This document shows, piece after piece, positions 8,965 through 17,042 of a stretch of DNA of 64,000 nucleotides. Each line of letters begins with the position of its first letter. Positions within the stretch are counted from its first letter, which is position 1. The notes under the pieces are model-generated. The model saw only the letters and a list, made by a program, of their open reading frames with translations, was not told where the DNA came from and did not search any database. The stretch comes from V1-33 sp964523105 (lineage in GTDB: Bacteria; Verrucomicrobiota; Verrucomicrobiia; Verrucomicrobiales; V1-33): assembly GCA_964523105.1 (NCBI GenBank), contig CAZFZN010000019.1, forward strand, positions 1 through 64,000, given 5' to 3'. The position numbers were made by a program, and so were the translations under genes.

Positions 8965-8981
8965 TTGCAGGGCCGGTGCCA
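8965..8981 (-). promoter_or_regulatory. Strong sigma-54 (-24/-12) promoter candidate driving csbD
   Basis: Minus-strand TGGCACCGGCCCTGCAA matches consensus TGGCAC-N5-TTGCA: TGGCAC is perfect, GG (8980-8979) and GC (8968-8967) are exactly 10 bases apart, and only the first T of TTGCA differs. Predicted start near 8956. A small hairpin (GACCGC/GCGGTC, 8934-8950) falls in the predicted leader. Confidence 0.65.
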
Positions 8982-9188
8982 GTCATGGCGGACCGGTTTT
9001 CAATGAACTGAACATCAATGGATTAACGCGATTGATTCCGTTTCATCCTCCCGTGCCGGAACGCAGGAAATCCGGGCACTCTGCATGAATGAAGCGGCTG
9101 CCGTCCGGCGAATTGCCCGGTGACTCCGCGAAGACCGGAAGTTCGCGGATGCAGGCCGCCACCGCCCCTCCAGGAAATTCTTCCTTTC

Positions 9189-11309
9189 ATGAACGGGACT
9201 CCCTTCCGCAGCCTGTTTGCCGTCGTCTTTACCGTGATGACCGCGGCGGCGGTGATTTTCATGGCCACCACCTGGCTGCGCCTCCACGCCGGGATCAAGG
9301 ACGTGGTCATCACGCGCGATGCCCTTTTGAAGTGGGAGCGGTTTTATTCGCTGCTCAACGGCGCGGAGACCGGCCAGCGGGGCTATCAAATCACAGGCGA
9401 CGAGAAATACCTGCGCCCCTACGAGGAAGCGGATGGAGAAATCATGTCGCTGGTGGTGGAGTTGACGGATCCGGCCACGTCGATCGTCGGAAACCGGGAA
9501 TCGCTCGCAGAACTCCGCACTCTCACCACTGACAAGATGGCGGAGTTGCTGGAGTCGATCACCATCCGGAAGCGCGAAGGCACCGATGCCGCCAAAGACT
9601 TCATCCTGACCGGCAAAGGAGCGAAGCTCATGGACCAAATTCGCGAGCGCGTTCTTCCCCTGATCGAGCAGCTCCGCAATGCCGTCACCGTGCGCACCGC
9701 CGGCATGCGCGCCGATTTGAAATGGGGCGGCATCAGTGCCGCCGCCTGCGGACTGGTGGCGGCCGCCGCGGCATGGGTCAGCGTGCGGATGCGGCGCCAG
9801 CTCCATTTTCAAATGGAGGAGCAGGGCCGCCTGAGCGAGGAAAAGGACAAAGCGGTGGAGGCGGACCGGCAAAAGAGCGCCTTTCTCGCCACCATGAGTC
9901 ACGAAATCCGCACGCCGATGAATGCCATTCTCGGATTCGGGGAACTGCTAGAAGGCGAAGTGGAGTCCGGCAAACAGAAGCAGCACGTCCAGGCGATTCT
10001 GAGCGGGGGCCGCTCGCTGCTGCAGCTCATCAATGACATTCTCGACCTCTCCAAGATCGAATCCGGCATGATGGTGATGCACCCGGAGCCGACGGATGTG
10101 CATGACATCGCCTCCTTCGTGATCCAGCTTTTTTCCAATCATGCCTCCGGCAAAGGCGTGGAGTTGAATCTCGAAGTGCAGCGGGATCTGCCGCGTTCTC
10201 TGCTGCTGGACACCGTGCGGCTGCGGCAGGTGCTGGTCAATGTGGTGGGCAACGCTCTGAAGTTCACGGATCACGGCCACATCACCCTGCGGATCGGCGG
10301 CGATCAGCACGAAGAGAGCCGCAGCCGTTGGCGGCTCATTGTCGAAGTCGAGGACACCGGCGCCGGCATTGCGCCGGAGCGGCTGCCGGAGATTTTCAAA
10401 CCGTTCGTCCAGGGCGGCGACCGGCCCGTGGCGGAGCGGAAAGGCACGGGTCTCGGGCTCGCGATCGTGAAGCGCCTCACAGAACTGATGCACGGCAGCA
10501 TCAGTGTGGAGAGCGAACCGGGCCGCGGCACCACCTTCCGCATGGAGTTTCCGGAAATCGAAATCTCCGCGCGGCTGCCGCAGACGGTCACCGGACCGGA
10601 GACGGACGTGGACTTCAATGAACTCCGCGCCTCGTCACTGCTCATCGCGGATGACAACGACACCAACCGCCAGCTCGTGGAGCACCTGTTCGCCGGCACC
10701 CATCACCGGCTGCGGCTCGTGACCAACGGACAGGAGGCGGTGGACGCCATCATGGAGGAGCGCCCCGATGTGGTGCTCATGGACATTCGCATGCCGGTAA
10801 TGGACGGACGTCAGGCCCTGACAACCCTGCGGTCCGCACCGGGGCTGGAACTGCTGCCGGTCATCGCCGTGACGGCATCCAGTCTCTCCGCCGAGGAGGC
10901 CGGGCTGCGCCGCGCCTTCAACGGCTATGTGCGCAAGCCCTTTTCCCGCGCCGAGCTGTTCAGCGAACTCGCCCAGTTCATCCCGCGGGCGGAGAAGCCG
11001 GTGCAGACCTCCGCAGACCAGCCGCTGGATGAAGCCGGACGGGCCGCCCTGACGAAACTTGTCGAGCGGCTGCGGGCCTGGGAAAAGTCGGACTGGCCCG
11101 GCCTGCGGGACGGCATGGTGGTGAATGAAATCAGTGACTTTGCCGGCCGGCTGAAGACGGCGGCGGAGGAGGCTTCCTGCGAATCCCTCACAGAGTTTGC
11201 CGCCCGGCTCCAGGCCGGCGCCGACAGTTTTTCGGTGACGGTGCTGGAGAAAACCCTGGCGGAGTACCCCTCGCTGGTTTCGGCTCTGGAAAACCGCCTG
11301 CACGCATGA
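9189..11309 (+). CDS. Hybrid sensor histidine kinase: CHASE3-type sensor, HisKA, HATPase, receiver
   Basis: The 706-residue membrane kinase starts after an AGGAAA-type ribosome site. A first transmembrane helix (about 6-27) and a second (about 179-200) bracket a helical periplasmic domain containing NGAETGQRGYQITGDEKYL, the hallmark of CHASE3 sensors. Next come HisKA with phospho-acceptor His238 in TMSHEIRTPMN, a HATPase domain (about 334-457; N box NVVGNALKFTDHG, G boxes DTGAGI and GTGLGLAIV), and a receiver (about 480-597) with phospho-acceptor Asp532 in LMDIRMPVMDG and Lys in VRKPF. The last 100 residues are helical and may be a phosphotransfer-like domain without a clear active histidine. 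Its stop overlaps the next start (ATGA), so the cassette is translationally coupled. The signal is unknown. Confidence 0.93.
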   Translation: MNGTPFRSLFAVVFTVMTAAAVIFMATTWLRLHAGIKDVVITRDALLKWERFYSLLNGAETGQRGYQITGDEKYLRPYEEADGEIMSLVVELTDPATSIVGNRESLAELRTLTTDKMAELLESITIRKREGTDAAKDFILTGKGAKLMDQIRERVLPLIEQLRNAVTVRTAGMRADLKWGGISAAACGLVAAAAAWVSVRMRRQLHFQMEEQGRLSEEKDKAVEADRQKSAFLATMSHEIRTPMNAILGFGELLEGEVESGKQKQHVQAILSGGRSLLQLINDILDLSKIESGMMVMHPEPTDVHDIASFVIQLFSNHASGKGVELNLEVQRDLPRSLLLDTVRLRQVLVNVVGNALKFTDHGHITLRIGGDQHEESRSRWRLIVEVEDTGAGIAPERLPEIFKPFVQGGDRPVAERKGTGLGLAIVKRLTELMHGSISVESEPGRGTTFRMEFPEIEISARLPQTVTGPETDVDFNELRASSLLIADDNDTNRQLVEHLFAGTHHRLRLVTNGQEAVDAIMEERPDVVLMDIRMPVMDGRQALTTLRSAPGLELLPVIAVTASSLSAEEAGLRRAFNGYVRKPFSRAELFSELAQFIPRAEKPVQTSADQPLDEAGRAALTKLVERLRAWEKSDWPGLRDGMVVNEISDFAGRLKTAAEEASCESLTEFAARLQAGADSFSVTVLEKTLAEYPSLVSALENRLHA

Positions 11310-12439
11310 AGAGCACCCTTGCCCCGCCCATGGTTCTGGTCGTGGACGACCAGGAGCAGAATGTGCGTGTCGTCGGCACTGTGCTGGCGCAGGCGGGGTT
11401 CGAAGTGGGCGCGGCCACCAACGGCGCGCAGGCCCTGAAACGGATCGAAGCGCGCCTGCCCGATCTCGTGCTGCTGGATCTGCTCATGCCGGGCATGGAC
11501 GGCATCGAAACCTGCCGGCGCATCAAGGCGGATGTCCGGTTCACCGATTTGCCGGTGATTTTCCTGTCCGCTGCGGATGACTCGGAGCACGTGGTGCAGG
11601 CCCTGGAGGTCGGCGGCGTGGATTACATCACCAAGCCGTTCAACAAGTCGGAACTGCTCTCCCGCGTGCGCACGCACGTGGCGCTGAAAAAGGCGCGCGA
11701 TCAGTTGCGCATGCTCGCGGAGGACAAGGATGAAATGCTCGGCATCCTGACCCATGACCTCAAGAACCATCTTGCCGGAATGAGGCTGAGCGCCTCGCTG
11801 CTGGCGGACCGGGTCGCGGAGATGCCGCCGCGCTGTGCGCCGCTCGTGGAGAATATCGTGCAGTCGTCGGACAGAATGCTGGCGTTTGTAAAGGAGTTCC
11901 TCGCCAATCAGACGGCGGAGCGCCTGACACTGAAAATCGGTCCCGTGGATCTCGCGGCATTCCTGAGCAGCGTGACCGCCGATCACGCCCCGGCCGCGGG
12001 CGCCAAGGGAATCACTTTCGATCCGTGTGACGCGGACGGACCGATTTCTGTCATGGCCGATCCCGATGCCCTGCGGCAGGTGGTGGAGAATCTGGTGAGC
12101 AACGCCGTGAAATTCACACCGCCGGGCGGAAATGTGAGGCTGACCTGCCGGGGACTGGACGACAGGACCGCGGAATTCACGGTGCAGGACAGCGGCCCCG
12201 GCTTCTCGGAGGAGGACCGCAGCCGGCTCTTCAAGCGCTACTGCCGCCTCTCTGCGCGGCCGACGGGCGGAGAGCCGTCCAGCGGACTCGGCCTTTCGAT
12301 TGTGAAGCGGCTCGTGGAGGCCATGAAAGGCTCCATCACCCTTGAAAGCGAGCCCGGCACCGGAGCCTTCTTCCGTGTGGAGCTGCCCGCAGCGCCGCCG
12401 CCGGACGGCCCGCAGATTCAACCCGCCCTGACCAGTTAG
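11306..12439 (+). CDS. Soluble receiver-histidine kinase fusion
   Basis: The 377-residue cytosolic protein has an N-terminal receiver (about 8-125) with acidic pair Asp14/Asp15, phospho-acceptor Asp58 (LLDLLMPGMDG) and Lys110 (ITKPF). A short linker leads to a kinase core with phospho-acceptor His150 in LTHDLKNHL and a HATPase domain (about 245-365; N box VVENLVSNAVKFTPPGG, G boxes DSGPGF and GLGLSIVKRLVEA). There is no transmembrane segment. It starts inside the stop of the membrane hybrid kinase (ATGA overlap) and ends 4 bases before the sigma-54 activator gene. The order suggests a relay: membrane kinase receiver, then this receiver/kinase, then the activator. The flow of phosphate is inference. 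Confidence 0.92.
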   Translation: MKSTLAPPMVLVVDDQEQNVRVVGTVLAQAGFEVGAATNGAQALKRIEARLPDLVLLDLLMPGMDGIETCRRIKADVRFTDLPVIFLSAADDSEHVVQALEVGGVDYITKPFNKSELLSRVRTHVALKKARDQLRMLAEDKDEMLGILTHDLKNHLAGMRLSASLLADRVAEMPPRCAPLVENIVQSSDRMLAFVKEFLANQTAERLTLKIGPVDLAAFLSSVTADHAPAAGAKGITFDPCDADGPISVMADPDALRQVVENLVSNAVKFTPPGGNVRLTCRGLDDRTAEFTVQDSGPGFSEEDRSRLFKRYCRLSARPTGGEPSSGLGLSIVKRLVEAMKGSITLESEPGTGAFFRVELPAAPPPDGPQIQPALTS

Positions 12440-12443
12440 TGAC

Positions 12444-13820
12444 ATGGACATCCTGATCATAGACGACGAGAAAATCATTCGCGACGCCGTCACCCAGATC
12501 GTCGAGGATCAGGGGCACTATGCCGAATCGGCGTCTGACAGTGCCACGGCCTTCGATCTGCTGAAGGATACCGCCTACGATCTCGCGCTGCTGGATGTGA
12601 ACCTTGGCGGCGAAAACGGTCTGGAACTTCTGCCGGAGATCCAGAAAAAATACCCTGCCCTGCCCGTCGTGGTCTTCACGGCCGCGGCCTCCGTCAAAGT
12701 GGCGGTGGAGGCGATGCGGCTGGGGGCACTGGATTTTCTGGAGAAGCCGTTCACGCCGCAATCCCTCGGCATCGTCCTCTCTCGGGTGCAAAAGCACCGG
12801 CAGCTGGCCAAACAAGTGACGGAACTCCAAACCCGCGTGGCGGCGAGTGCCCCGGAGCCGGTGTTCGAATCGGAATGCCCTGCCATGACGGAAGCGCTGG
12901 ACGTGCTGTTTCGCGCCGCGGACACCAGTGCCGGCATCCTGATTCTCGGCGAGAGTGGCACGGGAAAAAGTGTGATTGCCCGGGCGGTGCATCAGCGCAG
13001 CGGGCGGGCCGCGAAACCGTTCGTCACCGTGAACTGCCCCAGTCTCTCCCGCGAACTGCTGGAGAGCGATCTCTTCGGCCATGTCCGGGGATCGTTCACG
13101 GGCGCGATGAAGGACCACTGGGGCAAAGTGAAGGCCGCGGAGGGCGGCACGCTTTTCCTCGATGAAATCGGTGAGTTGCCGCTGGAGATTCAGCCCAAAC
13201 TGCTCCGGCTTCTCCAGGATCGCGAATACGAACGCCTCGGCGACAACACCACGCGCACAGCGGATGTCAGGGTGGTGGCCGCCACGAACCGCGACCTCGC
13301 GTCGGAGGTGGCCGCCGGGCGGTTCCGCGAGGACCTGTTTTACCGGCTCAATGTCATCACCGTGACCATGCCGCCGCTGAGGGAGCGCCCGCAGGATCTG
13401 CTGCGCTTTGCGGAGGATTACCTGCGGTTCTTTGCGGCGCAGTGCGGCCGCCGGGTGAAGAAGTTCGATGACTCCGCGCGCCGCAAACTGCTCGCATGGC
13501 CGTGGCCGGGAAATTTGCGCGAGCTGCGCAACGCCGTCGAGCGCGCCGTGATTCTGGCGAGGGACGCCGCGGTCACCGCCGCGGATTTGCCGCAGGGCAG
13601 CGCCCCGGCCGCCGGAGCTTCGGCGGAGGCGGCGGCACCCGGACAGCTCGTTTCCCTGGCGGAACTCGAAACGGCCCACATTCGTTATGTCCTGGGCCGC
13701 ACTCCCAGTCTGGCCGCGGCGGCGGAAGTGCTCGGCATCGACCAGACGACGCTCTACCGGAAGCGGAAGAAACTTGGCCTCGACGATCCTGCGCTGGCGC
13801 AGTCCGGCACGGACGCCTGA
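12444..13820 (+). CDS. Sigma-54-dependent response regulator, NtrC family
   Basis: The 458-residue activator has the full three-domain layout. The receiver (1-120) has Asp7/Asp8 and phospho-acceptor Asp51 (LLDVNLGGENG). The AAA+ domain (about 143-380) has Walker A GESGTGKS near 168, the sigma-54 contact loop GSFTGA near residues 215-220 (a variant of GAFTGA), Walker B GTLFLDEIGELP and the arginine-finger region RFREDLFYRLNV. The Fis-type helix-turn-helix is at about 419-450 (AAEVLGIDQTTLYRKRKKLGL). It is third in the two-component cassette. Sigma-54 promoter candidates lie on both sides of the cassette (8965-8981 on the minus strand and 13951-13966 on the plus strand), making these flanking stress operons its likely targets. 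Confidence 0.95.
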   Translation: MDILIIDDEKIIRDAVTQIVEDQGHYAESASDSATAFDLLKDTAYDLALLDVNLGGENGLELLPEIQKKYPALPVVVFTAAASVKVAVEAMRLGALDFLEKPFTPQSLGIVLSRVQKHRQLAKQVTELQTRVAASAPEPVFESECPAMTEALDVLFRAADTSAGILILGESGTGKSVIARAVHQRSGRAAKPFVTVNCPSLSRELLESDLFGHVRGSFTGAMKDHWGKVKAAEGGTLFLDEIGELPLEIQPKLLRLLQDREYERLGDNTTRTADVRVVAATNRDLASEVAAGRFREDLFYRLNVITVTMPPLRERPQDLLRFAEDYLRFFAAQCGRRVKKFDDSARRKLLAWPWPGNLRELRNAVERAVILARDAAVTAADLPQGSAPAAGASAEAAAPGQLVSLAELETAHIRYVLGRTPSLAAAAEVLGIDQTTLYRKRKKLGLDDPALAQSGTDA

Positions 13821-13896
13821 TCGCCGTGCATTCTGCCCTCCCGCAACGGGGCGCGGCACTCAATTTGCACGGGGCAGGCGCAGGAAGGGAGCCTTC

Positions 13897-13948
13897 CCCC
13901 TGTAGCTCAGTTGGCTGATTTCCAACGGGTTTCGACGGAACGCAGGGG
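13897..13948 (+). other. Degenerate tRNA-like element lacking an anticodon arm
   Basis: After a run of Cs, CCCCTGTAGCTCAGTTGGCTG reads like the 5' acceptor strand and D arm of a tRNA. About 30 bases later a segment with GGGTTTCGAC, recalling a T loop, leads into CAGGGG (13943-13948), which pairs perfectly with CCCCTG (13897-13902). The total is only 52 bases, so the anticodon arm is missing and the D-arm 3' strand is not convincing. It may be a deleted tRNA, or a chance match. It lies between the sigma-54 activator gene and a sigma-54 promoter candidate, so part of it could also serve as an activator-binding site. Confidence 0.35.
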
Positions 13949-13950
13949 CA

Positions 13951-13966
13951 CGGCATGCGGCTTGCA
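13951..13966 (+). promoter_or_regulatory. Strong sigma-54 (-24/-12) promoter candidate for the DUF883 / AI-2E operon
   Basis: CGGCATGCGGCTTGCA matches TGGCACG-N4-TTGCA with GG (13952-13953) and GC (13964-13965) exactly 10 bases apart and a perfect TTGCA block. The expected start near 13977 gives a leader of about 35 bases before the ATG at 14012. It lies 130 bases after the stop of a sigma-54-dependent activator gene. Confidence 0.62.
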
Positions 13967-14011
13967 AAGAGGAAAGGCGTCTTCGGACGATCCACCCAAA
14001 TCAATACCGCC

Positions 14012-14329
14012 ATGAACACCTCTCAACTCTCCGATTCGCTCGCCGGCATTCCTGACAAGGCTGCCGGTCTCGCCGGTGATGCCGGCGATTTCGCCCGCGA
14101 AAATCTTGTGAAGCCGGTCCGAAATCTCGTCCATGAGTCCCGCCGTCAGCTCCACGACGCCGCGCAGTCCGTGACGGAGCGGCTGGGCCACACCGCAGAG
14201 GAGGCGGCCGCAGTTTTTCACGATCGCCGGGAAAGGACGGCCAACTGGGTTTCCCACAATCCGTTCGCCGCCCTCGCAGCCGCTGCCGGAGCGGGAGTGT
14301 TGCTGACACTTCTCATTCGCAGACGCTGA
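14012..14329 (+). CDS. DUF883-type (ElaB/YqjD-like) membrane-anchored protein
   Basis: The 105-residue product has a long amphipathic helical N-terminal part (about 1-75) and a C-terminal transmembrane helix ending in Arg residues (FAALAAAAGAGVLLTLLIRRR). This layout and the ANWVSHNPFAALAAAAGAGVL stretch are typical of the DUF883 family, whose enteric members ElaB and YqjD bind the inner membrane and ribosomes in stationary phase. The start at 14012 is preferred over an upstream in-frame ATG at 13955 because the latter would lie inside the sigma-54 promoter element. It is the first gene of a four-gene run (DUF883, holin-like, small membrane protein, AI-2E transporter) and probably belongs to the regulon of the neighbouring sigma-54 activator. 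Confidence 0.85.
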   Translation: MNTSQLSDSLAGIPDKAAGLAGDAGDFARENLVKPVRNLVHESRRQLHDAAQSVTERLGHTAEEAAAVFHDRRERTANWVSHNPFAALAAAAGAGVLLTLLIRRR

Positions 14330-14376
14330 CCGCCCTCCACAGCACCCCAGCTCAGAAAAAATCCGCCGTTCCGATC

Positions 14377-14793
14377 ATGTTCCGCGAAACCCCCATACCG
14401 GCTGCGCCCGCCGTCCCGCCTGTTTCAGGCATCGGCGAAAGCGTGCGCGAGACCCTGCGCACGGCGAGCCGGTTCGCCGCCCTCCGTCTGTCCCTCCTCA
14501 CAGCGGAGGCCGCGGAAGCCGCAGGACACTTCCGCCGCGTCGCACTGGTCGCGGCCGCGGCGGGAATCGGAACCGGCATGGCATGGTTCGGCGCCTGTGC
14601 CGCTCTGGTGCTGTGGATCGCGCAACGGTGGTGCGGCGGCAACGCCGTGCCGCCGCTGCTGGGCCTGACCCTCCTCCATCTCCTCGCCGCCGCCGCCGCC
14701 GTGCTCTGGCTGGTCAAACGCGGCCGCCATCCCGGGCTCTTCGCCGCCAGTCGCGAGGAGTTCGCCGAAGACCGCAAATGGCTCAACTCATGA
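14377..14793 (+). CDS. Phage-holin-superfamily-like integral membrane protein
   Basis: The 138-residue product has a helical N-terminus (about 20-55), two transmembrane helices (about 60-85 and 95-120) and a charged C-terminal tail. The pattern LRLSLLTAEAAEAAGHFRRVALVAAAAGIG and the two-helix layout resemble holin-superfamily membrane proteins (PF07332-like) that in many bacteria sit beside DUF883 genes. These are not phage genes; their role is thought to be in membrane stress but is untested. Its stop overlaps the next start (ATGA at 14790-14793). It lies 47 bases after the DUF883 gene, in the same operon. Confidence 0.72.
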   Translation: MFRETPIPAAPAVPPVSGIGESVRETLRTASRFAALRLSLLTAEAAEAAGHFRRVALVAAAAGIGTGMAWFGACAALVLWIAQRWCGGNAVPPLLGLTLLHLLAAAAAVLWLVKRGRHPGLFAASREEFAEDRKWLNS

Positions 14794-15137
14794 ATACCGA
14801 AATCGCCCATCTCCAGGCCCGTCTCGCCGCGCAGCGGCGCCTGCTCGCTTACCGCACCGCGGAAATGAACCAGGCACTCAACCTGCCGCGGCGCATTCAC
14901 CGCGAACTGCGGGCCCACCCTCTCAAATGGACCGCCCTCGCCCTGACCGGAGGTCTGGTGGCCGCACGCGCGGTCCCGATCGCGTTTGCCGTGGTCCGCG
15001 CCGCCGCTTCGCGCAAGCTGCTCGGAAAATTCGCCGCCACCCTCGCCCCCGTCGCCCTGCGGGCCGGCCTGAACAGAATCGAAGCAGACCGTCAGCGCGC
15101 TGCGCTGCGGCGGGCTCTCCTGACTGATTCCGAATGA
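14790..15137 (+). CDS. Small basic membrane protein of the DUF883/holin-like operon
   Basis: The 115-residue product starts with a helical, charged segment (about 1-45) and has one or two weak hydrophobic stretches (WTALALTGGLVAARAVPIAFAVVRAA at about 50-75, and LLGKFAATLAPVALRAGL). I do not recognise a named family with certainty. Its place after DUF883 and holin-like genes is that of the third small protein often seen in such operons. The start at 14790 overlaps the previous stop by ATGA; another ATG at 14778 is in frame. The stop in turn overlaps the AI-2E transporter start, so all three are translationally coupled. Confidence 0.75.
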   Translation: MNTEIAHLQARLAAQRRLLAYRTAEMNQALNLPRRIHRELRAHPLKWTALALTGGLVAARAVPIAFAVVRAAASRKLLGKFAATLAPVALRAGLNRIEADRQRAALRRALLTDSE

Positions 15138-16996
15138 AAGCGGAACTCCGCCCCCTGCTGCTCGCTTCCCGGCTGCTGAGCGGAGCGCTCATCATCGCGT
15201 TCCTCTATTTTGGGAAAGTGGTGTTTGTGCCGCTCGCGCTGGCGCTGCTGGCGGCCTCCGCGCTCCAGCCGTTCGTGATGCGCCTGCGGCGCTGGCGCTT
15301 TCCCCGCGCGGCGGCTGTGATGACGGTCTGCCTCGCATTCGTTCTGCTGCTGGGCGGTCTGACATGGCTGATCGGCGGACAGGTGGCCGCCTTCGCCGAC
15401 GAGCTGCCCGCCTACCGCAAGAACATCGTCGCCAAAGTCACAGAGGCCCGCCGCGCGCTGCGCGGCGGCACGATCGAGAAACTGCAAAGCACGATCGACT
15501 CCGTGGAGCAGGAGGTGAAGCAGCAAGCAGCAGCCGAAGGCGATGAAACCGCCGCCGCCGCGCCGGACGAACCTCCCGCGAAGCAGCCGGAGCCGGAACC
15601 GGTGCCTGTCGTCGTGTCGAGCGACTCCCGCCTGCTGGATATGGAGTCGCTGTCCAGCCTCAGTCCGTTTCTGGAGCCGCTGGCGACGCTGGGTTTGGTG
15701 GCGCTGCTGGCAGTGATGATGCTCCTGCAATGGTCCGACCTGCGCGCGCGGCTGCTGGTTTTTCTCAGTGCCAATCTCACCGGCACGACACATGCGCTGG
15801 ACGATGCCGCCAAACGCATCGGAAAGTTTCTCGGGCTGCAGTTGATCTACAATGCAGGGTTCGGGCTCGTGGCCGGCGCCGGACTCTGGCTTCTGGGCGT
15901 GCCCTACGCCGCGCTGTGGGGATTGTGCGCGGCGCTGTTTCGCTACGTGCCCTACGCCGGTCCCCTCGCCGCCGCCGCGCTTCCCGCCGTGGTGAGTCTG
16001 GTGACGTCCGACGGATGGACTCAGGTGGCGGGCGTGGTGGCGCTGTTTCTGATTCTGGAACTCATCAGCAACAACTTCCTCGAACCCTGGCTTTATGGTT
16101 CCAGCCTCGGCATTTCTGAAATCGGCATCGTCGTCGCCACGGTTTTCTGGACATTTCTGTGGGGCCCCGCCGGGCTGGTGCTGGCCACTCCCCTGACAGT
16201 TTGCCTGGTGGTGCTCGGACTGCATGTGCCGTGCCTGTCCTTTTTTGCCAGACTGCTGAGCGACCGGCAGCTGCTCGCGCCCCACCACCGGCTGTATGAA
16301 CGCCTCGTGGCCGGCGATGAGATGGAAGTGCAGGAAATCATGCGCTCCCATGCCGGGGAAAAAGGCCCGGAAGCATTCGGTGAGGAACTGGCCGTGCCCG
16401 CGCTGGCACTGGCGCGGGATGAACAGCTGCGCGGACGCATCCGCGACGACAAGGCGCACACCTTCGGTGAAATGCTCTCCGGCGATGAGACGGAGAGGAA
16501 ATCAGAAACCACGGGCGGCGACCCGATAGTGCCGCTGGTGCTGCGCCCGGCGTGTCCCTTTACCCAGGCGGCGCTGCCATTCCTGACGGAAAAGCTCCAG
16601 GGGCTTCCTGTGAGGATCATTCCCTCCACCGCGCGCGATTTCTCAGGCCAAATCCTGGAACAAATCGCCTCCGCCAGCACGGCTGCGGTGATCTGTCTGC
16701 CCTGCCTGCACGAGGATGATCTCCCCCGCCTGCTGGGCACGGTGAAGCGCATCCATTCCCAGTGCCCGGAGGCGGTGATCATCGTCGCCCGCTGGGACGG
16801 CGCGACCTTTTCCCGCGAAGAACAGGAGCGGCTCACGGCCGCCGGCGCCACCGCGTGGAGTTCCTCACTGCAGGAAACCCGCAACCGCATCGCCGCTCAT
16901 GCCGGCGACCTCGCCGCGCGCACGGCACCGGCCGCCGGCGCCGTCGAAATCAGCGATGCACCGGCTCCTCCCGGGCTCGCTTACGCACAAGTTTGA
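15134..16996 (+). CDS. AI-2E (PerM) family transporter with long cytoplasmic C-terminal extension
   Basis: The 620-residue protein begins with the two N-terminal helices of the AI-2E family (FLYFGKVVFVPLALALLAASAL and the helix after it), then a periplasmic/linker region interrupted by an acidic, Pro-rich stretch (about 133-160), then the remaining helices (about 180-370) with family motifs YAALWGLCAALFRYVPYAGPL and NNFLEPWLYGSSLGIS. Typical members are about 350 residues long. This one has some 230 more (390-620), ending in an alpha/beta segment that looks Rossmann-like (VPLVLRPACPF ... VICLPCLHEDDLPRLLG ... VIIVARWDGA). Family members move small molecules or ions; the name reflects only one member. 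The last gene of the presumed sigma-54-controlled operon, it starts within the previous stop. Confidence 0.9.
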   Translation: MKAELRPLLLASRLLSGALIIAFLYFGKVVFVPLALALLAASALQPFVMRLRRWRFPRAAAVMTVCLAFVLLLGGLTWLIGGQVAAFADELPAYRKNIVAKVTEARRALRGGTIEKLQSTIDSVEQEVKQQAAAEGDETAAAAPDEPPAKQPEPEPVPVVVSSDSRLLDMESLSSLSPFLEPLATLGLVALLAVMMLLQWSDLRARLLVFLSANLTGTTHALDDAAKRIGKFLGLQLIYNAGFGLVAGAGLWLLGVPYAALWGLCAALFRYVPYAGPLAAAALPAVVSLVTSDGWTQVAGVVALFLILELISNNFLEPWLYGSSLGISEIGIVVATVFWTFLWGPAGLVLATPLTVCLVVLGLHVPCLSFFARLLSDRQLLAPHHRLYERLVAGDEMEVQEIMRSHAGEKGPEAFGEELAVPALALARDEQLRGRIRDDKAHTFGEMLSGDETERKSETTGGDPIVPLVLRPACPFTQAALPFLTEKLQGLPVRIIPSTARDFSGQILEQIASASTAAVICLPCLHEDDLPRLLGTVKRIHSQCPEAVIIVARWDGATFSREEQERLTAAGATAWSSSLQETRNRIAAHAGDLAARTAPAAGAVEISDAPAPPGLAYAQV

Positions 16997-17042
16997 ATCC
17001 GCAGATTGACGCCGCCGGCAGCCTTCGCGACCGCAGCAAATC

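Noticed and set aside
14377..14793. Phage holin
   Set aside because: The gene sits in a stress-type operon with DUF883 and a transporter, and there is no endolysin or phage gene nearby.
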